From assembly GCA_944739405.2 (NCBI GenBank), contig OX123191.2:5994830-6058829 (forward strand): a stretch of DNA of 64,000 nucleotides, in the 5' to 3' direction. The position numbers and the translations under genes are program-made. The notes under the pieces are model-generated. The model saw only the letters and a program-made list of their open reading frames with translations. It was not told where the DNA came from and made no database searches. Below are positions 22,275-33,000 of the stretch, piece by piece; within the stretch, counting starts at the first letter, position 1, and each line of letters begins with the position of its first letter. Source of the stretch: Euclidia mi (lineage: Eukaryota; Arthropoda; Insecta; Lepidoptera; Erebidae).

Positions 22275-23099
22275 CTACATATGTTTGTTTTTACTGTCGT
22301 TGTCTTGGTTCTGCGAGGTATGATTGACATTTTTATTAACTAGAAAGTTCAGAATTCCTGGTTTCAGTGGTCCCTCCGAGACACTGTTAGATCTGCGTAA
22401 CGAAGAGTTAGATTTCAATATTTTGTTTTTATTGTTAACTTGTGTGTTGTTAGTAGTCAGTGCTTGATTAACCTCCGGTGAAGATGAGAGTGTTCTTTTA
22501 TTGTTAGATTTATAGATAACAAGTTTATCGTATTTTATAACGACTTTATTTCCTTTTTCGTATTCATCTTTCGCTTGCTGTTGTAATTCTTTCCTTTTTT
22601 CTAGAACATATTGTGGATAATCCTCTTTCATATAATATTTAGTGTCTTTTAATAACCTTTTTTGCTTGAAGATGTTTATCTTTAGACCAAGAGTTGAAAA
22701 TGTAACAATTATTGGGCGCGGCCTATCTCCCCTTTTTCCCACTCTTCTAATCTCTTGTATATCCCTGCAGTCTAACTGAATAGAGAGGTGATCTCTTATA
22801 AATATGGATAAGATATTTTCTAAGTCTTTGTATGATGATTCTTTTTCCTCAATACCAAAGAAGACAATATTCCTTTGCCTTGCCTGTTTTTCTAAAAAAT
22901 AGATTCTTTTTTCTTGATTTTCCACTTTTTCTTTCAACTCTTGATGTTTTCCTTCCCATATGGTAATTTTTTCTTCCAATATTTGGTTAATATTTAGTGT
23001 AACTTGTTCGGTAACACTTTCACCATTTCTCCGAATTTCAATTTTTTGTTCATCCAGTTCTTTTTGTATATTTCGAAGTGCGTTCATAATTTCTTCCAT
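22275..23099 (-). CDS. LINE ORF1 protein, coiled coil and RNA-binding type
   Basis: An open frame of 274 codons from an ATG. Residues about 1-75 form a heptad-rich coiled coil (NIQKELDEQK, ENQEKRIYFLEKQARQRN). It is followed by a compact segment beginning IVFFGIEE that resembles the RRM-like core of L1-type ORF1 proteins, then a basic, Ser/Asn-rich tail. Such proteins bind element RNA and act as chaperones in the transposition particle. It precedes ORF2 on the same strand with a short spacer, as in a two-ORF LINE. No break is visible. Confidence 0.75.
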   Translation of the reverse strand: MEEIMNALRNIQKELDEQKIEIRRNGESVTEQVTLNINQILEEKITIWEGKHQELKEKVENQEKRIYFLEKQARQRNIVFFGIEEKESSYKDLENILSIFIRDHLSIQLDCRDIQEIRRVGKRGDRPRPIIVTFSTLGLKINIFKQKRLLKDTKYYMKEDYPQYVLEKRKELQQQAKDEYEKGNKVVIKYDKLVIYKSNNKRTLSSSPEVNQALTTNNTQVNNKNKILKSNSSLRRSNSVSEGPLKPGILNFLVNKNVNHTSQNQDNDSKNKHM

Positions 23100-23160
23100 G
23101 GTTGATATCTTTGTTTATAATCCTCTGGCGCCCTCTCGTGGATCTTTATGGTACCGCTCA

Positions 23161-24247
23161 GTCAGTACAATATGATAACTATCGGACAACAGTGCTTCGG
23201 ATCGATTTGATGTAGTTAGCGGTTTTTATAAAAGATGGCGTTGTTTCTTGTCTACGACGTCGAGCGATTTAATATTTGCAAATTCATCCAATTTGAGGTT
23301 ATGTTATTAAAACATTTTCATCGAGGGTGGTAAGTTAGCACGATAATAATGTTTTGTACACTTCTGCACTGTGGTGGAAAGACACTAATTTGGTAAACTA
23401 TAAAAGTGGGAGCTAGGATCTAAGGCGAAGGATTGTAAATGGACGCAAAGATGATGATGATATTAGACTATATTCAATAATAACAAAAAATTAAAATGAA
23501 TTCTTTATTTTTAAGTTTTAAATTGCAGATGTTAGAACTACTAAGACAAGGACGTCTAGACTCTAAAATATAATTTTAGGAGATCCCAAAATGTTGTGAT
23601 ATGAAAGAAAGAAAGAAAGAAAGAAAAAAAATATATCTTTATTGCAAGCACGCTGTACAGTACTCCTTAATTTTACTTATTCTAAATAACAAAAAAGAAC
23701 CACACAAAAAACACATTGTGGCGAAGTCAATATACACTATCTAACTCAAAAGACTAAGACACTATTTGGCAGCTTGTTGCCATAATGACACTTGGCATGT
23801 CTTGTCAACTGTCATAAATGAAGTTGAGTTAGCTGACAATGTCCTGACACTCCTGACATTTATGTGATACGTGTCACCACGTGACTCGCCACGTGTATCT
23901 ACACCAGAGATTGAGCAATTTATACATAAAATTATTACTTTTGTAAATACAATAATTCAGTAACCTAAACAATAATAACCGCATGAGCATTATACACCGC
24001 CACGTATTATGTCAAAAGGCCACTGAAACGTGATGGTCATCTTCCTAGAATCTACGTACCATTACATATGGAACATGTACAACTATTTATGATTACTTAA
24101 GTACACCTTCAAAACATATGTTTTGCAAGTAACAAGGGAATACACAAATAGCAGGTATGCCTGTTAACTAAGTTTCTAAATTTAATTTACTTATTTGCTC
24201 ATAGAGGTTAATATGACATTATTTTTGTTTAATGTTTAATGTTTCAG
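23161..24247. other. Non-coding stretch with GAAA microsatellite
   Basis: A GAAA repeat at about 23604-23630 joins an ATATCTTTATTGCAAGC stretch that looks like the reversed 3' end of a retroposed element. The rest is AT-rich. A TTTCAG acceptor-like sequence closes it at 24247. Confidence 0.5.
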
Positions 24248-24341
24248 GAGTTCCTGCAAGTACCCAACCAGACCTTGAAGCAGAGATACTAATATGCTGT
24301 AAGCAATCCAGACTAATGTTACTAGGGCGATATCCTCACAG
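24248..24341 (+). other. Possible isolated host exon (unrecognised)
   Basis: A 94-bp segment lies between TTTAATGTTTCAG and GTAAGC, which fit splice acceptor and donor consensus. Only one frame is open across it and reads VPASTQPDLEAEILICC followed by KQSRLMLLGRYPH. The residue mix looks protein-like, but I recognise no family. The antisense LINE fragment at 24336-24659 ends inside its right edge, so it could instead be antisense LINE 3' sequence. Confidence 0.28.
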
Positions 24342-24659
24342 GTAAGCAGTATCTTGTAGCTGTAATTTCTGTTGAGAGAGTAAATAGCTCTTGAGGTTCT
24401 TTTTAAATGATGCTTTTGTTTTCAGGTCCCTTATCGGAGGAGGCAAATTGTTCCAGCATTTCGTACCTAAGTATCTAGAAGAGCCACGGAAAGCCATTGT
24501 ACGGTGTTTAGTTTGGGAAAGAGTTCTGGCTGAGCGTCTGGTGGAGTATGAAAAGTGGTTTTGTCTCCACTCTAACTTTTCATATAAGTAGGTAGGCTTT
24601 TTACTGGCCACTACCCCAAAAAGTAATGTGGCAAGACGTAATTTTCTTCTAGATTCCAT
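24336..24659 (-). pseudogene. LINE reverse-transcriptase C-terminal fragment
   Basis: The 107-codon frame contains RRSARTLSQTKHRTMAFRGS and TKCWNNLPPPIRDLKTKASF, the conserved C-terminal block of CR1/Jockey-group RTs (L-W-N-x-L-P, then F-K-x-x-L). The upstream catalytic part is missing. The second gypsy copy starts 17 bases beyond its N-terminal side. Confidence 0.7.
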
Positions 24660-24676
24660 TTTAAGGATGTTATTAT

Positions 24677-25102
24677 TGTTACGCCATCTATCGGTGAATA
24701 GGGGGTACTAGAAGAGATTGAATGTATCGGTGGTTTAAAGGTAATTCAGCTTCTCTGTACTAGATGGCGTTGCTGTATCGAGTAATCGACTGTTCGAGAT
24801 TATTTCGACAGTTTTGTAGAAGCATCTAGAATGCGCTAGTGATGTTATCCGGCCAGTATAAATAGAGCGCGACCGAACGGAACGGACACAGTTACAATTG
24901 AATAACGGAGCGATAAACAAGAAGCGAAGGGAAGTAATTCGGATGTGTTCAGTGGTGTTTTTATTAGTGTTGAGAATTAAGTGTGAAATAAGTGTGTTTT
25001 TACTAGTTGTGTAAATAAGTGTGTATAGTGTTTGTGTATAAATAAAGTTCAGTTTAAGTGGCATAGTGTATATAATTTATCGTCGAACCCCAGCTCGTAA
25101 CA
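24677..25102 (+). repeat. LTR of the second gypsy copy
   Basis: 426 bp, TGTTACG to CGTAACA. It has a TATAAATAG box near 24857 and AATAAA near 25040, so transcription would run toward gag. Closely similar along its whole length to the LTR at 9051-9474. Confidence 0.9.
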
Positions 25103-25105
25103 AAT

Positions 25106-25117
25106 TGGTGTCAGAAG
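25106..25117 (+). other. Primer-binding site
   Basis: TGGTGTCAGAAG three bases downstream of the LTR, identical in sequence and spacing to the site of the minus-strand copy. Confidence 0.75.
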
Positions 25118-25130
25118 AAAGGGATAAATT

Positions 25131-26093
25131 ATGCCGGTTATGCCGAAGGAAGAAACTGACGGAGTGCGTACCAGGAACCAGCGCCAGCAAGACCTGGACC
25201 AGAGACGCTTCGGAGACGTTCCTACTCCATCGTCTGGTGGATCAAGCGACTCCGCGGCTGCAGTGGAGCCTGCAAGCGCACACTCCGTGACGGTGCCCGA
25301 CATCGCGGCTCTGATGGCGTTCATGCAGGAGCAGGCCCACCGTCAAGAGGAGCACGCGCGCCGCATGGAAGAACAGCGACAGCGCGACAAGGAGGAGCAG
25401 GCCCGCCGTCAGGAGGAGCAGGCTCGCCGTCAAGAAGAGCACGCGCGCCGCATGGAGGAACAACTACAGCGCGACAAGGAGGAGCAGGCCCGCCGTTTGG
25501 AGGAACAGCTGGTGGTGATGAAAGACCTCAGCGCCGCTGTAGGAAAGGACCTGAAGGTGGTAAAGGAGGAGCTCCAGCAGCACGAGGCTCGTATCAGCGA
25601 CGTGGAGAAGCTCGTACACGACCAGCTTGAGACTCGTGTCGCCTCTATAGAGAAGCGTGTACACGACCATCACGAGACCTGTGTCGCTGAAGTGGAGAGG
25701 AGATTGCGTGGGCTCGGATCCAACGAAGTGACATCTGCGACTGTAGTGCCCTCACCTCGTGGGTTTAAGGTTCCACCATTTGATGGCTCGTCATCATGGT
25801 CTGCATACAAGATCCAGTTTGAGGCTGTGATGCGATCGAATGGGTGGACCAAAGAACAGGCCTTAACCGCCCTAACCTTGGACCTTCGCGACCGGGCCTT
25901 GACAGTGTTGGAGGCACTCGGACAAGACGTCACCTACGAGAAGCTTCTTGAGGCGCTGGAGGCGAGGTACGGATACGCGCACCTCGAACATGTGTATCGT
26001 GCTCAGCTAAAGGACAGGACGCAACGCACCGGAGAAACTCTGCAGCAGTGGGCTCTAGAGGTGGAAAAGCTGGTCAGGAAGGCATACCAGTCT
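25131..26093 (+). pseudogene. gag: gypsy gag, 3'-truncated
   Basis: Same ATG and N-terminus (MPVMPKEETDGVRTRNQ) as the gag at 13080-14408, then a shorter EEQARRQ heptad array, the repeated V-H-D unit and the PPFDGSSSWSAYKIQF capsid-like region. Homology ends at VEKLVRKAYQS, and the frame runs on for 16 meaningless codons to a stop at 26141. The zinc knuckle and the frameshift site are lost. Confidence 0.9.
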
Positions 26094-27119
26094 TTTAACC
26101 AGGTTTTTATTTTAAGCAACATTTTAATAACCTTATACTAGGAGTGCAAATATACACAACAGAGAATAGAGGTAGTAGACAACTAAAGATGCAAACCTTG
26201 CATACATGATAATGTTGTGAAAAATTTATAACCACGGCTTAATTAACTTTAAAAACCTGAACTAGCAACATACAAAATTTGAAACGAAATGAAAACAGTA
26301 AACCGAAAACAACAAGCTCTACACAATTAAAACTTAATTAAATGTTTATTATGGCGAAAGAAAGGAAGAAAAGAAACAACATTCAAAATGGCTACCATTA
26401 AATGCTTATTATGTTTTTATTCAACCCTAAAAAAATATAATTCGAGCGAAAGCTCTTTCTTGTTATAACTGGGCAAAAGCAAAAGTAATCAAGTGGAGTG
26501 ACAACGATTAAACTCTTTAACATTCTTTTTTGCGAACACTTTATTATTGTTGGGAAATTGTTCAATTATTTTGAATATTTGACAAGTTCAGTTTGTAGTC
26601 CTTGTCAGTGATAGTGAAGAACGATTTTGTTCAATGTTTTGTAATAATTAGAATGTCAGGCAATTTTGGAATATTATAACAGCTTTTTGTAGTCCACTGC
26701 TGGACACAAGCCTCACCTTATTTACGTCAAAATAGAGTCTTATAATATTTAGGACTTGGCCTTAACAAAAAAAAGAAAAGTAAAACTGGCATACAAGCGG
26801 TGAACTCCTAGAGTTATTAAAAAAATTGATAAGAAAATCTCATCATCCATTCTTCACAAAGTCCTTAAGTTTCATCTTGGCGTCACTGGCGTTTTGTGCT
26901 GAATGACATGTTTCGCCTCATAAATTCAAATCAGCCTGACATAACTACACTTTGAACTAGTTCAAAGTGTAGTTGTGTGAAGTAAGCAGGTCGCGCTAGT
27001 GAACGCCCTGACAGTTGTATGCAATCACGACTTGTCCGTGACTTCTTAGAAATATGCAGGTACGATATTCCACATTATCGTGATATTTACTGGTTCGGTA
27101 ATCTTGGAGTTATGCCAAC
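26094..27119. other. Non-coding stretch
   Basis: AT-rich, with no recognised gene. It contains a perfect 32-bp palindrome at 26943-26974. Confidence 0.5.
26943..26974. repeat. Perfect 32-bp palindrome
   Basis: AACTACACTTTGAACT is followed directly by its reverse complement with no spacer. Confidence 0.85.
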
Positions 27120-27400
27120 AAAAGCTGTTTATTTTTTGTCGTATTTTATTGTGCTCCTATATTGTAAGAGACATAGAGATAAACTGCATATGAAGGCCAA
27201 ATTAAATCCAGACAATTTAACTTTACAATTATTCTGTTAACGATATCGCAATTTTTGTAATGATTTGCTTAAAAAAGTAAAGGTAAGCTATGACAAAAGT
27301 CTATTAGAAAAAGCCGGTAAAATAACAAAAAGATTTGGCAATGTATTAAAAAGATGACATAAACTGATAAACAACATAAGTCATCGTCAAGTTTATTACG
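27120..27400 (+). pseudogene. LINE fragment, endonuclease-RT linker
   Basis: In one frame with a single stop it reads YCKRHRDKLHMKAKLNP, NLTLQLFC, RYRNFCNDLLKKVKVSYDKS and LLEKAGKITKRFGN. This resembles the conserved linker between endonuclease and RT of CR1/Jockey-group LINEs. No catalytic motif remains. Confidence 0.55.
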
Positions 27401-27415
27401 TGCGCACTCATCACA

Positions 27416-27454
27416 CCTAGAATCTGCTAATATTGCAAATTAGCAGATTCTAGG
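27416..27454. repeat. Perfect hairpin, 16-bp arms
   Basis: CCTAGAATCTGCTAAT and its reverse complement are separated by ATTGCAA. It lies just before the Jockey-type element's 5' region. Confidence 0.8.
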
Positions 27455-27464
27455 TTATTATTCT

Positions 27465-30007
27465 CACCGTGGGAGAGCCATGCTTCGGCACGAATGGGTC
27501 AGGCTCGACCGGAGTGATACCACGGCCTCACAGAATACCGGCGTGAAACAACGCTTGCGTTGTGTTTCGCCGAGTTAGTGAGGATACCGGAGGCCCAATC
27601 CCCCAACCCCCTCCTATGATGGTGAAGTTAAAAAACGTTTTGCTACCCCAGGAGGGTACCAACTGCGCTAGCGTTGGAGAATCCCTCTCTGGACGTCCGC
27701 GTTCAGGACACAACGCATCTAAGCGTGGACGCCCAGGCCGCCCCTCGTACTCTGGAGAGAAGCAAAACTACGCTCGAAAATTCCATAAAAAGGAGCAAAA
27801 ATGTCCTGGCACCCTCTGCCACACTGGCCGTGGACTTCTGCAATATCAGGGGATTACACACCAACCTTAATGCTGTCCACCACCACCTCGAGACAACAAA
27901 GCCGGCCTTGCTCTTCTTGACTGAGACGCAGATATCTCCTCCAGCAGACACTTCCTACCTTACTTACCCTGGGTATGGACTTGAACACTCCTTTTTGTCC
28001 AATGCCGGAGTGTGCGTGTATGTTAGAGACGAGATCAGTTCTCGTCGACTTAGGAATCTTGAAGGTCGACCACCCCCGCGTCTTTGCTTGCCTCTATAGG
28101 TCCCATAGCGGTGATACCGAAACTGACCGACTCATTGAGCACATCCAAATGGCTTCAGACTTTGTGCAGCAGCAGATCCCGTCAGCAGAGATCATCTTGC
28201 TTGGCGATTTTAACGCCCATCACGCCGACTGGCTCAGTTCCAGTAAAACTGATCATGCGGGGAGATCTATTCACGACTTCGCACTGGCTTATGGCCTGAC
28301 ACAACTGGTTACCACGCCCACGCGAATCCCAGACGTTGAAAGCCAGAATCCTTCACTGCTGGACTGATGCTCTGCTGACCTCTCATCCGGACGGCTACAA
28401 GGTATCCGTAGGCGCCCCACTTGGCTCCTCAGACCACTGCCTTGTACGGAGTGTGGTGCCTCTCACGTGCTCGCTGCGATCGCGGGCTACACGCAGTCAC
28501 CGTGTGTGGGACTACAAGTCAGCAGATTGGGATGGGATGCGGAACTTCTTTGCATCCTATCCTTGGGGACAAGTATGCTTCTCGCCGGATGATCCCAACG
28601 CCGCTGCTGATTCTGTTGCTGATGTGGTGCTACAGGGTATGAAACTCTTCATTCTATCCTCTGTAGTCCCTATTGGTGGCCAATTTCGGCCTTGGTTTGG
28701 TTCATCTTCCAAAAAGGCTTCTCGCAGGAAGCAGGAAGCTTACCAAGCCTGGGCTGATGCGGTGGCGGCAGAGGATGAAAACACCAGCGCATTAAAAAAG
28801 GAGTATAACTTTGCCTCCAGGTCCTTCAAAAGAGACATTGCTAGTGCGAAGACGAAGCACATCGGTAGAATTGGCGAGAGGCTTGAGCGCCTTCCTTTGG
28901 GAACTCGTGCATTCTGGTCTCTTGCCAAAGCTATCGAAGGGAACTTCTGTAAGCCATCCTTTCCACCGCTACACATGGGAAATAACTCCTTGGCGCACGA
29001 CGCAAAGCAGAAAGCCGATCTTCTGGGCAAACTCTTAGCTCCCTTCCTATTGGCTGCCCGAGAAATTATTCGAATGGGTCACCAGCTTTCTTACAGACAA
29101 AAGCATAAAGGTCGTAGTTAACGGTGAATGCTCTGACGCCTTGTCTGTAAATGCTGGTGTCCCTAAAGGCTGCGTGCTATCGCCTACTCTGTTCCTCCTG
29201 CATATCAATGATATGTTGCTAGATAGAGGCATTCATTGTTATGCAGATGACAGCACAGGCGATGCTTTATACACCGGCTACGCCAACATTTCTCAGGAAA
29301 AAGTCATCGAGAGCCGACATAAACTTGTGTCTGAAATTGAGACCTCCTTGGAGATGGTCTCAGATTGGGGAAGATTTAATTTGGTCCATTTTAACCCCAC
29401 AAAGACACGTCTGCGTTTCCACCGCAAAAAATCTGCCGATGGTCGTATGTCCTCGTTTTGAGAGCACCCCCTTAACTGCCTCCTCCAGTATTGGAATACT
29501 TGGTGTCGACATATCGAGCGAAGTCCAGTTCCGCGGTCACTTAGAGGGTAAGGCTAAGTTAGCCTCGAAGAAGCTTGGCGTGCTAAATAGATCGAGACGG
29601 TATTTCACTCCGGTCCACCGCTTGCTCCTTTATAAGGCGCAGGTCCGGCCGCATATGGAATACTGTTCTCATCTTTGGGCAGGGGCACCCCAGTACCAGC
29701 TTCTCCCTCTGGACCGCATCCAACGGAGAGCCGCTCGAATTGTCGACTGCCAAGATATTTGCAATCGGTTAGACCCCTTGGCGCTGCGTAGAGATGTAGC
29801 CTCGCTATGCATCTTTTATCGCTTCTACTATGGGGAGTGCTCCGAGGAATTGTTCGGATTAATCCCTGCCGCCTCTTTCCGCCATCGTTCTACGCGACAG
29901 CATTTCCAACCCCATTATTTAGATGGTTGGCAATCCACAACGGTGCGTTTCTCTAGAAACTTTCTGCCTCGCACCTCTAAACTGTGGAATGATCTGTCAC
30001 CTGCGGT
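27465..30007 (+). pseudogene. Jockey-type LINE with internal deletion
   Basis: The leader (GGGAGAGCCATGCTTCGGCA near 27470) and coding blocks match a LINE family I recognise as common in Lepidoptera. Endonuclease blocks: VDFCNIRGLHTNLNAVHHHL, LLFLTETQISPPADTSYL, IILLGDFNAHHADWL and LGSSDHCLVRSVVPL. The linker region (RRVW-like, ALKKEYN, LERLPLGTRAFWSLAKAIEG) follows. Near 29045-29065 the text jumps to TSFLTDKSIKVVVNGECSDA and GVPKGCVLSPTLFLL, so about 200 residues including RT motif A are deleted. Motif C (CYADDSTGDA) and the C-terminal block (YKAQVRPHMEYCSHLWAGAP) remain. Further frameshifts lie near 28080, 28360 and 29460. The right end breaks off into a Helitron-like element. Confidence 0.85.
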
Positions 30008-30855
30008 TAATAATATTGAATTCCCCATTCCTTAAAATATCGGAGACGATACTCATATCGACTTTAAAATAATCCCGTTTGCCATCTTTGATTTCCTATC
30101 CGCCATCTTTGATCATGAAATAGATGTTGTATTTGGATTCTCCATCCCTTAAATCATTAGAGACGATACCCATATTGATCTTTAAAATTTTTCCCAAACG
30201 CCATCTTTGATTTCTCATCCACCATCTTGAATCACGAAACAGATGTTGTATTTGGATTCCCCATCCCTTTTAACATCGCAGACGATACCAATATTGATTT
30301 TTTAAAATTTTCCCATCCGCCATGTTTGATCACGAAATATATGTTGTATTTCGATTCCCCGCCATCTTTGATTTCCCGTCCGCCATCTTGGATCACTAAA
30401 TAAATTTCATATTATTATTCAGCGTCCCGAAAATCTCGAAAACGATACCCATATAGTTTGTATCCTGTTCGTTTAGCCTATTTTTGCCTTTGACCCAACC
30501 CTCCCCCTTCTCGTTTGACCATTATATTATTTTTTTCTGGCCCCTTAAATTTATAGCGAAATTTTATATAGCCTAAAGCCTTTCGGAATAATTGGGCTAT
30601 CACAGACAATAACAATTTTTAAAATCCGACTGCTAGTTCCTGAGATTAGCCGACATTATCTTTTAGCCTTTTTAGTTTTTATCCAGCCCCAAAGGGTCGA
30701 AGCCTTATGTTATATAGCCTATAGCCTTACGGAATAACTGGGCTATCGTATACAAAAATCTTATATTTTTTCAGATCCGACCGGTAGTTCCTGAGATTAG
30801 CGCGTTCAAACAAACAAACAAAGTCTTCCGCTTTATTATATAAGTATAGATATGC
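30008..30855 (-). mobile_element. Helitron-like non-autonomous element with internal tandem repeats
   Basis: The minus strand starts TCTATACTTATATAATAAAG, then AACGCGCTAATCTCAGGAAC, the same 5' end as at 15138. The left part shares sequence with 14854-15137. Between 30020 and 30420 a unit of roughly 110-120 bp (CCATCTTTGAT, CCATCCCTTAA and ATACCCATAT blocks) is repeated about three to four times. The CTAG 3' end is missing: the element stops at the Jockey fragment. Confidence 0.6.
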
Positions 30856-30980
30856 TAACAATTTAATCAACGTGCACAATATGACATAATGTAGGTATGA
30901 CGTGACAGTACTGACAGATATGCGATAGCACATGCGCAGCAATCAATTATCAGCGCATGCGTTTTTACTTCCAAGAGGTA

Positions 30981-31034
30981 AATTTGTGCCGTACAAACTT
31001 CTACCGGAGGGTAGAAGTTTGTACGGCACAAATT
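30981..31034. repeat. Perfect hairpin, 25-bp arms, 4-base loop
   Basis: Arm 30981-31005 is exactly complementary to 31010-31034, with GGAG between. Flanking GAGGTA and TACCTC continue the symmetry after a small asymmetric gap. Confidence 0.85.
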
Positions 31035-31059
31035 ACAATACCTCCCAGTTTAAATTTTA

Positions 31060-31205
31060 CAACTTATGGTAGCCTATATCCGTCTCCACGGTCCAATATA
31101 TGTATCTCTATATTAAAATTCAACAAAATTGGTTCGGCCGCTTTAGCGTGAAAACGGAACATACATACATACATACACAATTTCGAATTTATAATATTAA
31201 GTAGG
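31060..31205 (+). repeat. Dispersed repeat 3' end
   Basis: Contains AAATTGGTTCGGCCGCTTTA, a CATACATACATACATAC run and TTTATAATATTAAGTAGGGA, the 3' end of a common moth repeat. No coding content. A related-looking sequence follows at about 31390-31575. Confidence 0.45.
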
Positions 31206-31749
31206 GATTATCAATGAGATTCTTCTGACATGAAGCCCGCTGGGCGGCAGCACTGAGACTTCAGGTCCGGAAACCTGTCGAAACCGCCATCAAACAAAGA
31301 AGTATATCAACGCGAACGCGAATTTGAACTTTATGCAGCGGTAATAAATTACAAATTGACTCTACGTTTTAGTTAGAAAACGTTTGTATGGGAAAAAGAA
31401 AAGGGCTGTTTTAGGGTTTTTCCGGCAATTTTTAGAATTTTTCTCGCCGTAAAAACCATCTTTGAACGACAACGAACATTAAAAAAGAAGAATTGGCCAA
31501 ATTGGTTCAGGCGTTGATGAGTTATGCGCTTACCAACATATTTTGCGATTCATTTTTATATTATAAGATTGTAGATCTAGTACTACTGTACTAAACCATG
31601 AAGTACAAAAAAAAAAGTTTTAGTAAGTAAGTGATTATATATTTAGTAGTATCTAATTAGCTTTAATCGCCTGAAACACAGGTTTATCCTAGTTCAGGCA
31701 TATAATTTTATATCAGGCACTAAGTTTTTGTACTCTAGATAAGTAAATT
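31206..31749. other. Non-coding, repeat-like
   Basis: Part of 31390-31575 (CAAATTGGTTCAGGCGTTGA) looks like another 3' end of the same kind. Otherwise nothing. Confidence 0.4.
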
Positions 31750-32585
31750 GTACCTTTTAGGGTTCCGTAGTCCACAAGGAACCCTTATAGTTTCGTCATG
31801 TCCGTCCGTCTGTCCGTCCGCAGCCTAGCTCAAAGACACCTGCTGCTAGAAAGCTAATATTTGACATGAATATAGACATAAGATATTGCAAAAAAACTGT
31901 AGAATAAAATTTAGGAAAATATTTTTTTTTAGGGTATCTCCCCTACATATATAGTGGGGTTGAATTTTTTTTTGGTCGAGTACCCCATCATGTTGGGTAT
32001 CATTGGATAGGTTTTAAAAAAATATTATTAGTTTGCTCAAATCATTTTTCGATCAAGTGATTGGTTTGTCAAATATCAAGCTTTGAAGTGAAAAAAATTG
32101 TTAGACTCAAGTGTCCCCCCGCCTCTGCTGGCTAAACTATTAATTTGGAAGAGGTGAAAAAAATCACAAATGTAGTACATATAACGAATTTAAAAGAAAA
32201 ACTATCACGGCTAATTAAATATCACTAGTTTACGAGTAATCGTCGGTTAACTTATAAATACCTATTTCTGTGAGTTTACATTGGGCGCGCTGGCTTAATC
32301 TTAAAGATATACGTACTTTGGTATGTAATGTACTACGGTACTGCGTATGTATAGTAGTAGTATATCTTGGAAACCACATTTTATGTTTACAATACATAAC
32401 TGGATACATACCTAGTATTTTTCTAAACAAAACTTAGGTTCTTATAATAGTGTTATTAAAATATTTTTTTCAGCAAAATAAACAGTCGGATTTCTTGTAC
32501 ATAAATACCCTTTGCAGCAAGTCATTATGGGCTACTACGGAACCCTACATTGCGCGTGGCCCGACACGCACTTGGCCGGTTTTTG
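31750..32585. repeat. Dispersed repeat with GGGTTCCGTAG / CTACGGAACCC ends
   Basis: Starts TTTTAGGGTTCCGTAGTC and AAGGAACCCTTATAGTTTCG, with TCCGTCCGTCTGTCCGTCCG after it. Ends CTACTACGGAACCCTACATT, then CACTTGGCCGG. The opposed GGGTTCCGTAG motifs act as an imperfect terminal inverted repeat. It is non-coding and its transposition class is not settled by the sequence. Part of a relative lies inside both YqaJ elements (near 1925-2010 and 59940-60010). Confidence 0.55.
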
Positions 32586-32854
32586 TTTAATAAAATAAAT
32601 TGAATTTGAATTTCAACTCCTATAAAGGCAACGATTGCCTGGTGAAGATACTAACGGACAGCCATACAGAGGACATCGGGTTCTAACCCACGGAGAGTGT
32701 CACTGACTGTTCGTAACCATGTGCTTATTGAATTGCTAATTAGCGCTTGCCCCGTGCTTCAGGCAGCACGTTGAAAGGTCAGTCCCGGCTAACTTAAGAC
32801 CAGACGTTAAGGGAAGTAAGTACCCTAGAATATACTGAAACTAATCTAAGATAA

Positions 32855-33000
32855 GATAAGATAGTTTATTTCGCAAACATGGGTACAGTACATTATCTTA
32901 AATACAAATATACAGGTTCAGCCATATTTTACCATTAGGCATGCGAAAGGTACAATACCAAAACACAAATTAGAATTACACAAAGTCACAGCTTCGACAC
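32855..33000 (-). repeat. LINE 3' end with TCTTA repeat tail
   Basis: AAGATAAGATAAGATAGTTT followed by TTTCGCAAACATGGGTACA is, on the minus strand, a retroposed 3' end with a short repeat tail. No coding part. Confidence 0.45.

Larger units (their letters stand above)
19100..23160 (-). mobile_element. RTE-like non-LTR retrotransposon, nearly intact
   Basis: Minus-strand LINE with a coiled-coil ORF1 (22275-23099), an apurinic-endonuclease plus reverse-transcriptase ORF2 (19261-22193), and an A/T-rich 3' end with TTTATT repeats near 19100-19140. The 5' boundary is a guess from where the ORF1 leader ends. Only one frameshift and one stop are visible in ORF2, so it was active fairly recently. 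Confidence 0.85.
24677..26093 (+). mobile_element. Second gypsy copy, truncated after gag
   Basis: Plus-strand copy of the element at 9051-14849, containing the 5' LTR, primer-binding site and about 320 codons of gag. It stops abruptly within gag near 26093, and unrelated sequence follows. No pol or 3' LTR is found nearby. It therefore represents a deletion or rearrangement, not a solo LTR. Confidence 0.9.
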
